DNA from: Thermoguttaceae bacterium
GTDB taxonomy: Bacteria; Planctomycetota; Planctomycetia; Pirellulales; Thermoguttaceae
Direction of reading: 5' to 3'
Assembly: GCA_017441605.1 (NCBI GenBank)
Contig: JAFRXD010000058.1
Location: 1 to 64,000, forward strand
DNA: 64,000 nucleotides
Of the stretch, positions 27,515 to 35,502 are shown in pieces. A model generated the notes under the pieces. That model saw nothing but the letters and a program-made list of their open reading frames with translations, searched no databases and was not told where the DNA came from. Made by a program: the position numbers and the translations under genes. The stretch's first letter is position 1. Every line of letters begins with the position of its first letter.

Positions 27515-27594
27515 GCGTCGCGCTAGAAAAATGGGCAAATTGGAGAAATTAGAGAAATTTAAAAAGAAAAACCGGTATTATCAGACCTTCTTTT

Positions 27595-28737
27595 CTACGC
27601 GTCGCGCAAACTCCAGCGCAACTGTCCGCAGGCGGCGTTGATTTTATCGCCTTTGCGGAACCTGACTTTGACCTGGATCCCGGCGCTTTCCAAGGCGCCG
27701 ACAAAGCGCTCGACAACCGCGTTGGAGGGAGTCTTAAAGGGCAACTCGGGCGCCGGATTGTAAGGAATCGCGTTGACGATCGCGGTTTTATCGCGCAAAA
27801 GTCGAGCCAATTCGAGCGCGTCTGAAACGGAGGCGTTGATTCCGTCGAGCAGGACGTACTCGTAGGTAACGCGACGCCCGGTCGAACGGAAGAAGAGGTC
27901 GGCCGCGCGCAAAACCTCGGCGATCGGGTGGATCTTGTTTTGCGGCATAATGGAGTCGCGAACGCGGTCGTTCGGCGCGTGTAGAGATATCGCCAACTTA
28001 TAGGGAACTTTCGCTCGAGCGAGTCTCTCGATTCCCATGGGAATCCCGACGGTCGAGATCGTAACCTTTCGATTGCCAATATCGAGACCGTCGGAGTCGG
28101 TCGCCTCGGCGAGCGCGGGCAGGAGCGCGTCCAAATTGAGCGTCGGCTCTCCCGTGCCCATAACGACGATATGAGTCAAACGCTCTTCTTTCGGCAAGAG
28201 CGCGTTGAGTCGCAGGAGCTGCTCGAGAATCTCGCTTTTGGTCAGATTGCGAACAAAACCGCCGAGACCGCTCGCGCAGAAAGCGCATCCCATCGCGCAT
28301 CCGACTTGGGTACTTACGCACGCGGTCCGGTGCGCGCGATCGTCGCGCAACAAGACGCACTCGACGCGTCGCCCGTCCCGCCACTCGATCAGGAGTTTTT
28401 CCGATCCGTCGTCGGAGAGCGACTTGGCCACGACGCGCCCTTCGTAAAGGGAATCGTCGGAATCGAAAAAGTCCGGTTCGACGAAATCCTCTCGTCCGTC
28501 GCGGACGATCCTTGGTCTAAAACGCAAATCGGAGATTTTCGGCGTCGAAAAAATCTCGGTCAGACGCGCCCGAACGTCTTTGGACAAATCGCTCATCGCG
28601 GAAAAACGATCGGTCTTGCGCGAAAAAATCCAGCGACGAACCTGCCCCGCGCGGTAGGCGGGGAGTCCCAACGATTTAAAAAAGTCGACCAATTCGCTTT
28701 TATCGAACGCCAACAACGGGCGCGCGGGCTCGTCCAA
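27595..28737 (-). CDS. rlmN: 23S rRNA (adenine-2503-C2)-methyltransferase RlmN
   Basis: Radical SAM methyltransferase that methylates A2503 of 23S rRNA (and, in known homologues, A37 of some tRNAs). The radical-SAM cysteines are in VGCAMGCAFCASG (CxxxCxxC), followed by GTGEPTLN. The N-terminal RlmN helical domain begins with LLAFDKSELVDFFKSLGLP and FRAKQ-like YRAGQVRRWIF. The C-terminal catalytic region contains GINASVSDA and IPYNPAPELPF. The TTG at 28737 is chosen: GGAG lies 6 bases upstream, it is 16 bp after the preceding stop and gives the usual 380 residues. A TTG at 28824 would add 29 residues and overlap the upstream gene. It is the last gene of the SpoIIM-type membrane operon, a placement with no obvious functional reason. 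Confidence 0.93.
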   Translation of the reverse strand: MDEPARPLLAFDKSELVDFFKSLGLPAYRAGQVRRWIFSRKTDRFSAMSDLSKDVRARLTEIFSTPKISDLRFRPRIVRDGREDFVEPDFFDSDDSLYEGRVVAKSLSDDGSEKLLIEWRDGRRVECVLLRDDRAHRTACVSTQVGCAMGCAFCASGLGGFVRNLTKSEILEQLLRLNALLPKEERLTHIVVMGTGEPTLNLDALLPALAEATDSDGLDIGNRKVTISTVGIPMGIERLARAKVPYKLAISLHAPNDRVRDSIMPQNKIHPIAEVLRAADLFFRSTGRRVTYEYVLLDGINASVSDALELARLLRDKTAIVNAIPYNPAPELPFKTPSNAVVERFVGALESAGIQVKVRFRKGDKINAACGQLRWSLRDA

Positions 28738-28753
28738 TTTTCGCTCCAACTTG

Positions 28754-31354
28754 TTAAAGGGTCTCGCGTTTGTCCAAGTTTTCGTAGGCGTCGATCTGCT
28801 CGCGCGCCCAATCCCTAGCGCCAAGGCGCTCCAATTCGCTAGCGTAGGCTCGGACGTGCTTTCCGAAATCGTTCGTTAGTTCCCGAACGGAGCGTTTGGG
28901 ACGACCGAAAATCGGATAGCAACAAAACACAAAAACGACGCCCAACGCGAACGCGTGCCAAACAAAAATGGTAAAAGGTTCGAGTCGCATTAGGCTAAAG
29001 GCGCCCTCGGTCTTTTTGCGCGGAATCCGAACTCGCTCGCTGAAATCCAAATTCCCGCACACAAAGGCGACTTTGCTCTTATTCGGAATTTCGCGGGTCA
29101 ACCTCGCGGCGAGCGCGCGATTCGCCGAAGAAATCAGCCCGTAGTTTGACAAGAACGAATTGGAGTTGACGATCAACAACTTGCTCTCGCCAATTTTTCG
29201 CTCGCAAATCAAAGGAGCGCCGTCAAGCGCGACGAGGACGTTGGTCTCACCTCGCGGTTCCACCGCGCACAACTCGCGCAACTCGGCGGTTTCAGGAAGA
29301 TCTTTTGTCCACGACGGATCGCCGCTAAACTTACCGGAGCGAATAAAACGTTTTTCGAGAAGTTCGATCGGAACGCTAGCTCCCGAGGTCGAAGAAGAAT
29401 CGTTCTCCCCTCCCCCAAAAGCTCTCGAATTGAGTTTCGTCGCGAACATAGGGGTTCTGGAGCGTCGCAACCCTTCGAGCGACGTTTCGACGTTCTGGTG
29501 GGAAATCCCGAACGACGGAGTTTCCGGCGCGGGCGGAGCGACGGGGCTCGCGTCGGATTCGGAGTCCGGTTCGCTCGAGAAACCGGCGGAGTCCCAATCC
29601 GTACCTTCGTCGAATCCATATTCGCTAAAGTGAACGGAGTCGAAAAACGCCGTTCCCGAGGTTTTTCTATCGTTGCCGGAAAAAGTAAGATCTTCGAATT
29701 CCGACGCTTTTGAGGATTGGAAATAAAGTTTTTGCAAACCGTCGGAACTCGCCAGCAGCCTTTTCGCGTCCTCGCGGCGTCGGCCGAACGAGACCGTCGC
29801 TAATTTCAAACTGGAGGCGAATCCGCGAATCAATCCTTCGCACTCGTTCAGATTCGCGGCGATTTCGGCGGTTTTGTCCCCCTCCGCGCGGTCGCGCTCT
29901 TCCAGCAAACGTCGACGCGAATCGAGGAGATAGTAAGGATAGGCGTCCCAGTCCCCCGCCACGAAAACGAAGGTTCGACCGGGCTTGGCTTTCAGCCACT
30001 CGACGACCGACTCCTCCTGGTTGTCAAAGGCGGGGGTGGATCTGGTGACGGTAAAATCGGCGAAGTCGGCGGCGTCCGAGTTGGCGTACCGACGCAGGTT
30101 GCGCTCAAAAGCCCGCTTTCGCGCCTCGATTTCTCGCGCTCTCTTATCGGAATCGCCCTCGATTATTTTAGGATTGGGATCGACTTGCGACCAGCGCAAG
30201 TCGTCGAACAGGGAGTCTCGATAAGAGAATTGATCCGGCCGATAAGGTCGATAGCCGGAGCGCGACTCAAACCAGAAAATGGCGCTCGGCGCGGATTTTC
30301 TCTTATCGGACGGATCGAGATGGCCGTTCCAACTCTCTTCGATCTCCCACTTTGCGACGGCTCGGCAATAGTTCGCGTAAGCCGTTTCCGCGTTAAGACT
30401 TTGCGATCTCGGAGTAGAAACCGGCGAGTCGTAGTCCTCTCGCCAATATCGCTTGCCGGAGCATCCAAGGCAGGCGAAGGCGAGGGTCGCCGTCAGTAAA
30501 ACGAGGTACGCGGGGGGCAAGGTCGGGGCTTGGGCGGCGGCTTTTTTGGCTTCCTCGGCGGCGAGGACGAGCTCGACGTCCTTTTTCTCCATAATCGCGT
30601 CGAACGGTTTCCGAAGCTCCCAAACGCGCTCAAATTCGTCCCGCGAAATCGCGACTCCACCGAAATAGACCCGTTCGAACTCGCTCATCGCCGACCGATA
30701 AATCGACCGCAACTCGTCGAATCCCTCGAGTTCGCGCCAAAATTCCAAGTTGGTCTTGCCCTTGTCGAGTAAAATAAACTCGCGCTTGTCCATTTCGACG
30801 AGTAGCCAACTGAAAAAATAGACGAGCGCCAGTCGCAAATCGCCTCTGGCGCGAGCTTCCGAGGCGGCGGCGAACAGGTCGTCGTATCGCTCGACGGCCT
30901 CCGGCGCCAGCGTTTCGATGCGCCTGGCGCGAGCCTTCTCGTCCTCGCGATCGCGATCCTTTCGCAACTTTGCGCCAAGCCAGTATTTTCGCGCGGCGAT
31001 CGCGATCGCGACAATTACGGCGAGGCAGAAGAGCGCGAAAATCGCCCAGAAGAAGCCCATAATAATCCCGCCCGTCCCCCTGGCGGTTCCGGTCGACCTA
31101 TGCCAAGCGCGGTCCTTTTTTGGCTTTACCGGTTTGGGAGCCTTGGGAGGCTCTTGGGGCAGGTAGACGGGGGCGCGCTCCCTTTTGGAGTACCACGGCG
31201 CGAAGTTTTGGGGGAGCGCCCTATCAAAATCCTTTTCGTATCGCGGCGTTTGGGCGGACGATTCGGTCGAATCGTCGCCGCGAACCGAGTCGACGCCAAG
31301 GACGGTAGCGAGGAGCGCGACGCAGAGCGCGCTCAAAAAACAATGTCCGCTCAC
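28754..31354 (-). CDS. Membrane protein joining DUF4129-like and DUF4350-like regions
   Basis: 866 residues. GTG 31354 is the start: GGAGGTG lies 5 bases upstream, the codon overlaps the previous stop as GTGA, and a signal peptide follows (FLSALCVALLATVLGVDSVRG). A membrane segment at about 115-140 (IIMGFFWAIFALFCLAVIVA) precedes a cytoplasmic DUF4129-like helical region (EARARGDLRLALVYFFSWLL). Another segment near 280 (AYLVLLTATLAFACLGC) leads to a long second part resembling DUF4350 (FVFVAGDWDAYPYYLL; ICERKIGESKLLIVNSNSFL; a final segment FVWHAFALGVVFVFCC). In relatives these two domains are usually on separate proteins of an operon with MoxR and DUF58 genes. The function is unknown. The N-terminal ORF extension past 31354 is out of context. 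Confidence 0.75.
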   Translation of the reverse strand: MSGHCFLSALCVALLATVLGVDSVRGDDSTESSAQTPRYEKDFDRALPQNFAPWYSKRERAPVYLPQEPPKAPKPVKPKKDRAWHRSTGTARGTGGIIMGFFWAIFALFCLAVIVAIAIAARKYWLGAKLRKDRDREDEKARARRIETLAPEAVERYDDLFAAASEARARGDLRLALVYFFSWLLVEMDKREFILLDKGKTNLEFWRELEGFDELRSIYRSAMSEFERVYFGGVAISRDEFERVWELRKPFDAIMEKKDVELVLAAEEAKKAAAQAPTLPPAYLVLLTATLAFACLGCSGKRYWREDYDSPVSTPRSQSLNAETAYANYCRAVAKWEIEESWNGHLDPSDKRKSAPSAIFWFESRSGYRPYRPDQFSYRDSLFDDLRWSQVDPNPKIIEGDSDKRAREIEARKRAFERNLRRYANSDAADFADFTVTRSTPAFDNQEESVVEWLKAKPGRTFVFVAGDWDAYPYYLLDSRRRLLEERDRAEGDKTAEIAANLNECEGLIRGFASSLKLATVSFGRRREDAKRLLASSDGLQKLYFQSSKASEFEDLTFSGNDRKTSGTAFFDSVHFSEYGFDEGTDWDSAGFSSEPDSESDASPVAPPAPETPSFGISHQNVETSLEGLRRSRTPMFATKLNSRAFGGGENDSSSTSGASVPIELLEKRFIRSGKFSGDPSWTKDLPETAELRELCAVEPRGETNVLVALDGAPLICERKIGESKLLIVNSNSFLSNYGLISSANRALAARLTREIPNKSKVAFVCGNLDFSERVRIPRKKTEGAFSLMRLEPFTIFVWHAFALGVVFVFCCYPIFGRPKRSVRELTNDFGKHVRAYASELERLGARDWAREQIDAYENLDKRETL

Positions 31355-32307
31355 GCGCCCACCTCCGCCGCTTCGCCGCGAATCGTTTGATTCTCGCTTT
31401 CCGGATCCAAGGAAAGAGAACCGAGGGTTCGTCCTCGTCGGAAACGTTTGGGGATCGTTTCGTCTTCGGAACGATCGAGCGCGACAAGTTCGCGAGCCTG
31501 GGTTTTGAACGCGAGATCTATGTCCCAACCTTCGCTCGCTATTCGGTAGTTTATATAGGAAAAAAAGTTGTAAACAACGTTGTATAATTTGCAACCGAAA
31601 ATAAAAACGGGAAAAAAGAGAAAATCGAGCAAAACGATCTTGGGAACCTCGTCGGGAACAAACGAATTAACAATGGAACCGATCAATAGAAGCCCGCTAA
31701 TAACTCCGCAAATCAAGTAGGACTCCGTGCCTAGAAGTTCGAAAAAGCCGGAACCGCCGTATCCGGAATTCATATTGGCGACGCGTTTGCGCGTGGAAAT
31801 CCGCTTGCCGTCCCCTCGAAAGGGCGCTCGCTCTAAGAGAATCGTTTCGACGTAAAAGCGTCGCAAACGTATCGGTCGCGTCAGAATCAAATAATAAATC
31901 AACTGGAACCAGCGCTCGCGCCAAGAGCGAACGACAAATTTCCAATGAATTTCGCGCTCGTCGGGAGAGAAAAGCCAAATCCCGAGATACTGCGAAACCA
32001 AAGACCCGATGAAGGCGGTTTCCAACGAAACGGTCAACCAAACGACCGAGGGGAAAAGGAAAGACCAATGATAGACGGAAACGCGACCAAATTGCGGCTC
32101 AATGACGTCCTCCCAGGGAAACCACAGCGCCCAAAGCGCCAAGTTGACAAAATAAACCGGAACGGCGAGCAACGCGTAGTAAAACAGGAGCGTCGGCAAT
32201 TTCTTCACGGCGACGCGAAGCGCGAGATCTCGCGTTTCGTTTAACGTTCGCTTGCGAATCGCGATCGAGCGTCGCAGCCAATCTCGTTGGGGCGTCTTCC
32301 TATCCAT
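31351..32307 (-). CDS. Multi-pass membrane protein of the SpoIIM-type operon
   Basis: 318 residues with at least five hydrophobic segments, for example LPTLLFYYALLAVPVYFVNL near 35-55, FLFPSVVWLTVSLETAFIGS near 85-105, SYLICGVISGLLLIGSIV near 200 and VLLDFLFFPVFIFGCKLYNV near 230. The last part, INYRIASEGWDIDLAFKTQA, matches the segment that ends many membrane proteins found beside SpoIIM, RDD and DUF4129 genes in planctomycetes. The C-terminus is hydrophilic and cytoplasmic. It starts 9 bp after the SpoIIM stop and its stop overlaps the next start (GTGA), so the three genes are certainly one transcript. No enzymatic motif is visible. Confidence 0.75.
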   Translation of the reverse strand: MDRKTPQRDWLRRSIAIRKRTLNETRDLALRVAVKKLPTLLFYYALLAVPVYFVNLALWALWFPWEDVIEPQFGRVSVYHWSFLFPSVVWLTVSLETAFIGSLVSQYLGIWLFSPDEREIHWKFVVRSWRERWFQLIYYLILTRPIRLRRFYVETILLERAPFRGDGKRISTRKRVANMNSGYGGSGFFELLGTESYLICGVISGLLLIGSIVNSFVPDEVPKIVLLDFLFFPVFIFGCKLYNVVYNFFSYINYRIASEGWDIDLAFKTQARELVALDRSEDETIPKRFRRGRTLGSLSLDPESENQTIRGEAAEVGA

Positions 32308-32316
32308 TTGCGAGCG

Positions 32317-33333
32317 CTACCTTACGAAAAAACGATTTCTAACGAGAGCGCCTCCCCCGAGAACGCCAAAATAAAAAACTAATAGGGCGGAGGCGACAAG
32401 CTGGATCGCGCTTTTAATCGTCGCCGAGTCGACATTGAAGAGGATCGTCAAGTATTCCAATCGATTCGGAGACACGAGGGCTTCGATCGAGGCCGCGGCG
32501 CAAAAGAGGGCGAAAGCCGCGACGATCGTCGGCGTCGCTTGAATCGCGGCGCGACGAATCGAGTCGACGCGACGGTAACCTTGGGTCCAAATTACCCCGA
32601 ACCCAACGCGCAAACCCGCGGCGGCGGAGAGCGCGATCGCGGTCAGTTCGAAAGGACCGTGCGCGGCGGTAAACTCCAGAAAATGTTGCGCCGTTTCCGG
32701 TTTGATCGCGCCGCTTTGCATATATCCGAAGACGCAGCCCAGCATAACGGAGTTGCTCAATAGCAAAAAAATCCCGGGCAAACATCCGGCCGCGCCGAGC
32801 GCGAAACACTTAAACCCTATCCCCCCGTTATGAGAGGCGTACCAGCCGACGGCGGGGACGCGATCCAACGGATCGGCGTCGAGGGCGCGATCGTACATCG
32901 CCTCCATCGTCGCCAACGTTCCGCTCCCGACCACCTTCTCCGCAAAGTCGACGTCGTACCGGCATTTGTAGTCGCAGACGAGAAACGGAACCCAAAAGAG
33001 AATCATCGCGACCCAGAAGGTCGGATCGGAAACGATCCACCGAGGGGCGTCGTAAAAGAAGGTTTCCCATAAGCCGCGCCAAGAAAAATTCCTTCGCCGA
33101 TACAAACACTTATTGGCTCGTCCGACGAGGTTGTTGAGATACTGGATCGTGGCCGGAGGGAATTGATAGGATTCCGCCAAGGCAAGGTCGCCGCAGACGG
33201 CGCGGTACAAACTCGCGAATTTGGCGACGTCCTCGGGCTCTCTTTTGGCGAGAGGTCGAGAGCGCTTCGCGATCTGTTCTTCTAACGCGCGCCAATCGGT
33301 TTCGCGCTTGGTCAGCAATTCGGACAGTGTCAT
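32317..33333 (-). CDS. SpoIIM-family (stage II sporulation protein M-like) membrane protein
   Basis: 338 residues. After a soluble N-terminal helical region of about 90 residues (ASLYRAVCGDLALAESYQFP) come six or so membrane segments, including FWVAMILFWVPFLVCDY, GIFLLLSNSVMLGCVFGYM and the family motif FTAAHGPFELTAIALSAAAGLRVG. In Bacillus SpoIIM belongs to a septal peptidoglycan-remodelling complex; in non-sporulating planctomycetes the role of this relative is unknown. It is the first gene of a four-gene minus-strand operon ending in rlmN. Start ATG 33333 has GGAGACG upstream and the promoter at 33378-33406. Confidence 0.85.
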   Translation of the reverse strand: MTLSELLTKRETDWRALEEQIAKRSRPLAKREPEDVAKFASLYRAVCGDLALAESYQFPPATIQYLNNLVGRANKCLYRRRNFSWRGLWETFFYDAPRWIVSDPTFWVAMILFWVPFLVCDYKCRYDVDFAEKVVGSGTLATMEAMYDRALDADPLDRVPAVGWYASHNGGIGFKCFALGAAGCLPGIFLLLSNSVMLGCVFGYMQSGAIKPETAQHFLEFTAAHGPFELTAIALSAAAGLRVGFGVIWTQGYRRVDSIRRAAIQATPTIVAAFALFCAAASIEALVSPNRLEYLTILFNVDSATIKSAIQLVASALLVFYFGVLGGGALVRNRFFVR

Positions 33334-33356
33334 TTTGGGACGTCTCCGTCGGCGTC

Positions 33357-33385
33357 TTGAAAACGGTATCGGACTCTATTATAAT
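33357..33385 (+). promoter_or_regulatory. Sigma70-type promoter for the LOG-family gene
   Basis: TTGAAA (33357-33362), 17 bp, perfect TATAAT (33380-33385); start near 33392, leader about 68 nt. Its -10 box overlaps that of the divergent promoter. Confidence 0.75.
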
Positions 33386-33406
33386 GCGACCGGCGCGAGA
33401 AAACAA
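33378..33406 (-). promoter_or_regulatory. Sigma70-type promoter for the SpoIIM-rlmN operon
   Basis: On the minus strand TTGTTT (33406-33401), 17 bp, perfect TATAAT (33383-33378). The palindrome ATTATAAT at 33378-33385 gives both strands a -10 box. Confidence 0.7.
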
Positions 33407-33459
33407 CTCGCGTCGAGCGCTTTTCCATTTTTTCGGCTATAAAAAGAGAGGGACAAACC

Positions 33460-34362
33460 ATGACGACCAAACGCTCCGATCTCGCGAACGTCGAACAAAA
33501 CCTAGCGCGTCTGAAAAACGCTGCGAGTTATCGGATTTCGACGCGCGACCCCGAGTTTCTCGAAGGAGACGACGGCAGAGAGGCCCGACTTCTCTCCGAG
33601 TTTCTGAAAGCCGAGCGTGCCCTGGAGCGCGCCAATATCGCCTCGACGATCATCGTTTTCGGAAGCGCGCGCATTTTGCCTCCCGAGGTCGCTCGCGAGC
33701 GATTCGAGGCGGCGGAGCTCGAGGCGAGCGCGGCTCCTCAAAACGGCGAGAAAGCGCTGGCGTTGGCGCGCGCGAAAACCGCCCTCGAATTGAGCGAATA
33801 CTACGGAATCGCGCGAGAATTTGGCGAACTCGTCGCGCGAGAAAACGACAAATTTAACGAGGAGCGAGGACCGCGCGGCGAGATTTCGGTGAACAAGACG
33901 CGCGAGTACGTCGTTTGCACCGGCGGGGGTCCCGGGATTATGGAGGCGGCGAATCGCGGGGCGTACGACGCGGGGGAAACGTCGATCGGCCTCAACATAT
34001 CGCTCCCGTTCGAGCAAGAGCCAAATCCTTTTATTTCCTCGACGCTCTGTTTCAATTTTCACTACTTCGCGATGCGCAAGATGCATTTCCTTCTGAGGGC
34101 GAAGGCGCTCGTGGCGTTCCCGGGGGGATTCGGAACGTTCGACGAATTGTTCGAGGCGCTCACTCTTCGTCAAACGGGGCGAATGCAAGATTTGCCGGTC
34201 GTGCTATTTGGAGAGGATTTTTGGAAAAAGACGATTAACTTCCAATACCTCGTCGACGTCGGGGTCATTAGTCCCCAAGATCTCAATTTGTTCGCGTTCG
34301 CCAAAACGGCGCGAGAAGGTTGGGAAATCATCGATTCGTATTACAAAGGCGAGAAAAACTGA
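33460..34362 (+). CDS. LOG-family nucleoside 5'-monophosphate phosphoribohydrolase-like protein
   Basis: 300 residues. The LOG/TIGR00730 Rossmann-like fold is shown by VVCTGGGPGIMEAANRGAYD (near 150-170) and ALVAFPGGFGTFDELFEAL (near 216-235), the paired GGGxGxM and PGGxGTxxE motifs that form the nucleotide site. Characterised relatives hydrolyse cytokinin riboside monophosphates or other nucleotides. The N-terminal 100 residues form an additional helical region, as in the longer bacterial LOG proteins that also include a SASTIIVFGSARI-like strand (here ASTIIVFGSARI). It is cytoplasmic. ATG 33460 is preceded by GAGAGGGAC. It is divergent from the SpoIIM operon and uses the overlapping promoter. 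Confidence 0.9.
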   Translation: MTTKRSDLANVEQNLARLKNAASYRISTRDPEFLEGDDGREARLLSEFLKAERALERANIASTIIVFGSARILPPEVARERFEAAELEASAAPQNGEKALALARAKTALELSEYYGIAREFGELVARENDKFNEERGPRGEISVNKTREYVVCTGGGPGIMEAANRGAYDAGETSIGLNISLPFEQEPNPFISSTLCFNFHYFAMRKMHFLLRAKALVAFPGGFGTFDELFEALTLRQTGRMQDLPVVLFGEDFWKKTINFQYLVDVGVISPQDLNLFAFAKTAREGWEIIDSYYKGEKN

Positions 34363-34413
34363 TTAGGGGAGCGGGCGAGCTTGGGATCGGGCGACAAAAA
34401 AACGCGAGGGCGC

Positions 34414-34442
34414 TTCCTTGACGAGCGACTTCGCGTTATAAT
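34414..34442 (+). promoter_or_regulatory. Possible promoter for the small membrane protein gene
   Basis: A perfect TATAAT at 34437-34442. The 17-bp-spaced hexamer is TTCCTT, while the better TTGACG at 34418-34423 is only 13 bp away, so the -35 element is doubtful. Confidence 0.35.
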
Positions 34443-34505
34443 AACTCCGCTCGCGCCGCGGCGCGGCCTCGTTTCCCTGCCAACCGTTTATTAAGAGACG
34501 AACAA

Positions 34506-34805
34506 ATGAAAAAATACCGAGCGCTTTCTCGACTTTTCGCTTTGGCGGTTTTGCTCGCCAATACCCCCTTGGTTCAAGCGGCCGAGGAAGAGGAGGCCGA
34601 GTCCGATCCGGTGTGGGTTTTAAGTTACGCGAGTTTCCTTCTCTTCGCGGCGATCACGGTCTTCCTTTGCGTGTTCTTTTCGCGCCGCCGCGAAACGGCG
34701 CTCGGAGTGGAAGACTTGAAGCGAGTCGGGCAATTGCGCAACGACCGGATTAAAGAGCGTCGCAAGGCGGAGATGTACGCGCGCGTTCACGGGCAGAAGA
34801 GGTAA
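34506..34805 (+). CDS. Small membrane protein of unknown function
   Basis: 99 residues, no family recognised. An N-terminal signal peptide (LFALAVLLANTPLVQA) is followed by an acidic run (EEEEAES), a single membrane segment (WVLSYASFLLFAAITVFLCV) and a short basic cytoplasmic tail rich in Arg and Lys. This topology puts the acidic run outside and the basic tail inside. ATG 34506 lies after AAGAGACGAAC, a weak ribosome site. The tail ends at a DUF4416 gene 31 bp downstream, so the two may be co-transcribed. Similar short proteins with this architecture are common in planctomycetes, without a known role. Confidence 0.75.
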   Translation: MKKYRALSRLFALAVLLANTPLVQAAEEEEAESDPVWVLSYASFLLFAAITVFLCVFFSRRRETALGVEDLKRVGQLRNDRIKERRKAEMYARVHGQKR

Positions 34806-34836
34806 AATCGAGGCGCGACGAGCGAGAGTTGAAACG

Positions 34837-35397
34837 ATGGGTTCGATAAGACCTTGCAAACCCGTTCTTCTTCTTGTCGCCGCGTTCGGTTCTTCCGAAG
34901 AGGCGCTCGCCCTAGGAAAAGAGCGCGCGGAAAAGCGGTTTGGACCGATCGCCAAGGAAAGCGCGACCTATCGTTTCGAGGATTTTACTCGATACTACGA
35001 AAACGAAATGGGCGCGTCGCTCCCCAAGCGCTTTTGGGTCTTTGAAAATCTAGTCGATCCGAGCGAGCTCGCGTCGATCAAAATCGAGACCAATTCCTGG
35101 GAAGAAGAAATTGGAGCTCGGCTCTACGGCGAAGGCAAGGCGACTACTCCTCGCCCGTTGAATTTGGATCCCGGCTATATCGAGCTGGGTAAACTGATTC
35201 TCGCGTCGACCAAAGACCACGCGCATCGGATCTACCTACGAGACGGTATTTTCGCGGAAACAACCTTGATGTACGCCCAAAAGCGCTGGCGCGCGCTCCC
35301 TTGGTCTTACGCGGACTACCAAAACCCAAAGAACCAAGATTTTTTCACCGAATGCCGAGCGTATCTGCGGGAGCGCCTCAAAGAGCGAGGGCTCTAA
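34837..35397 (+). CDS. DUF4416 family protein
   Basis: 186 residues, full length. DUF4416 features are the opening with PVLLLVAAFGSSEEAL, YRFEDFTRYYENEMG, LNLDPGYIELGKLILASTKD and HRIYLRDGIFAETTLMYAQ, ending with LPWSYADYQNPKNQDFF. The family is conserved in planctomycetes, deltaproteobacteria and others, without a known biochemical activity; its conserved His and Asp residues could bind metal (inference). No signal peptide is present. It lies 31 bp after the small membrane protein gene and ends just before the promoter of the GH99-like gene. Confidence 0.88.
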   Translation: MGSIRPCKPVLLLVAAFGSSEEALALGKERAEKRFGPIAKESATYRFEDFTRYYENEMGASLPKRFWVFENLVDPSELASIKIETNSWEEEIGARLYGEGKATTPRPLNLDPGYIELGKLILASTKDHAHRIYLRDGIFAETTLMYAQKRWRALPWSYADYQNPKNQDFFTECRAYLRERLKERGL

Positions 35398-35410
35398 TTC
35401 GGCAACGCGG

Positions 35411-35439
35411 TTGACGCCCGATTTCTCTTTGCGTAAAAT
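35411..35439 (+). promoter_or_regulatory. Strong sigma70-type promoter for the GH99-like gene
   Basis: TTGACG (35411-35416), 17 bp, TAAAAT (35434-35439). Start near 35446, leader about 57 nt to ATG 35503, which argues against the earlier in-frame start at 35458. Confidence 0.75.
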
Positions 35440-35502
35440 GACGGCGAGACGAGCGCGATGCTCGTTTCGTCGTTATTTTTTCCTTCAACTTCGGGAAACG
35501 CT

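Noticed and set aside
31355-31594. 80-residue N-terminal extension of the DUF4129/DUF4350 protein
   Set aside because: It would overlap the upstream gene by 243 bp; GTG at 31354 has a near-perfect ribosome site and signal peptide.
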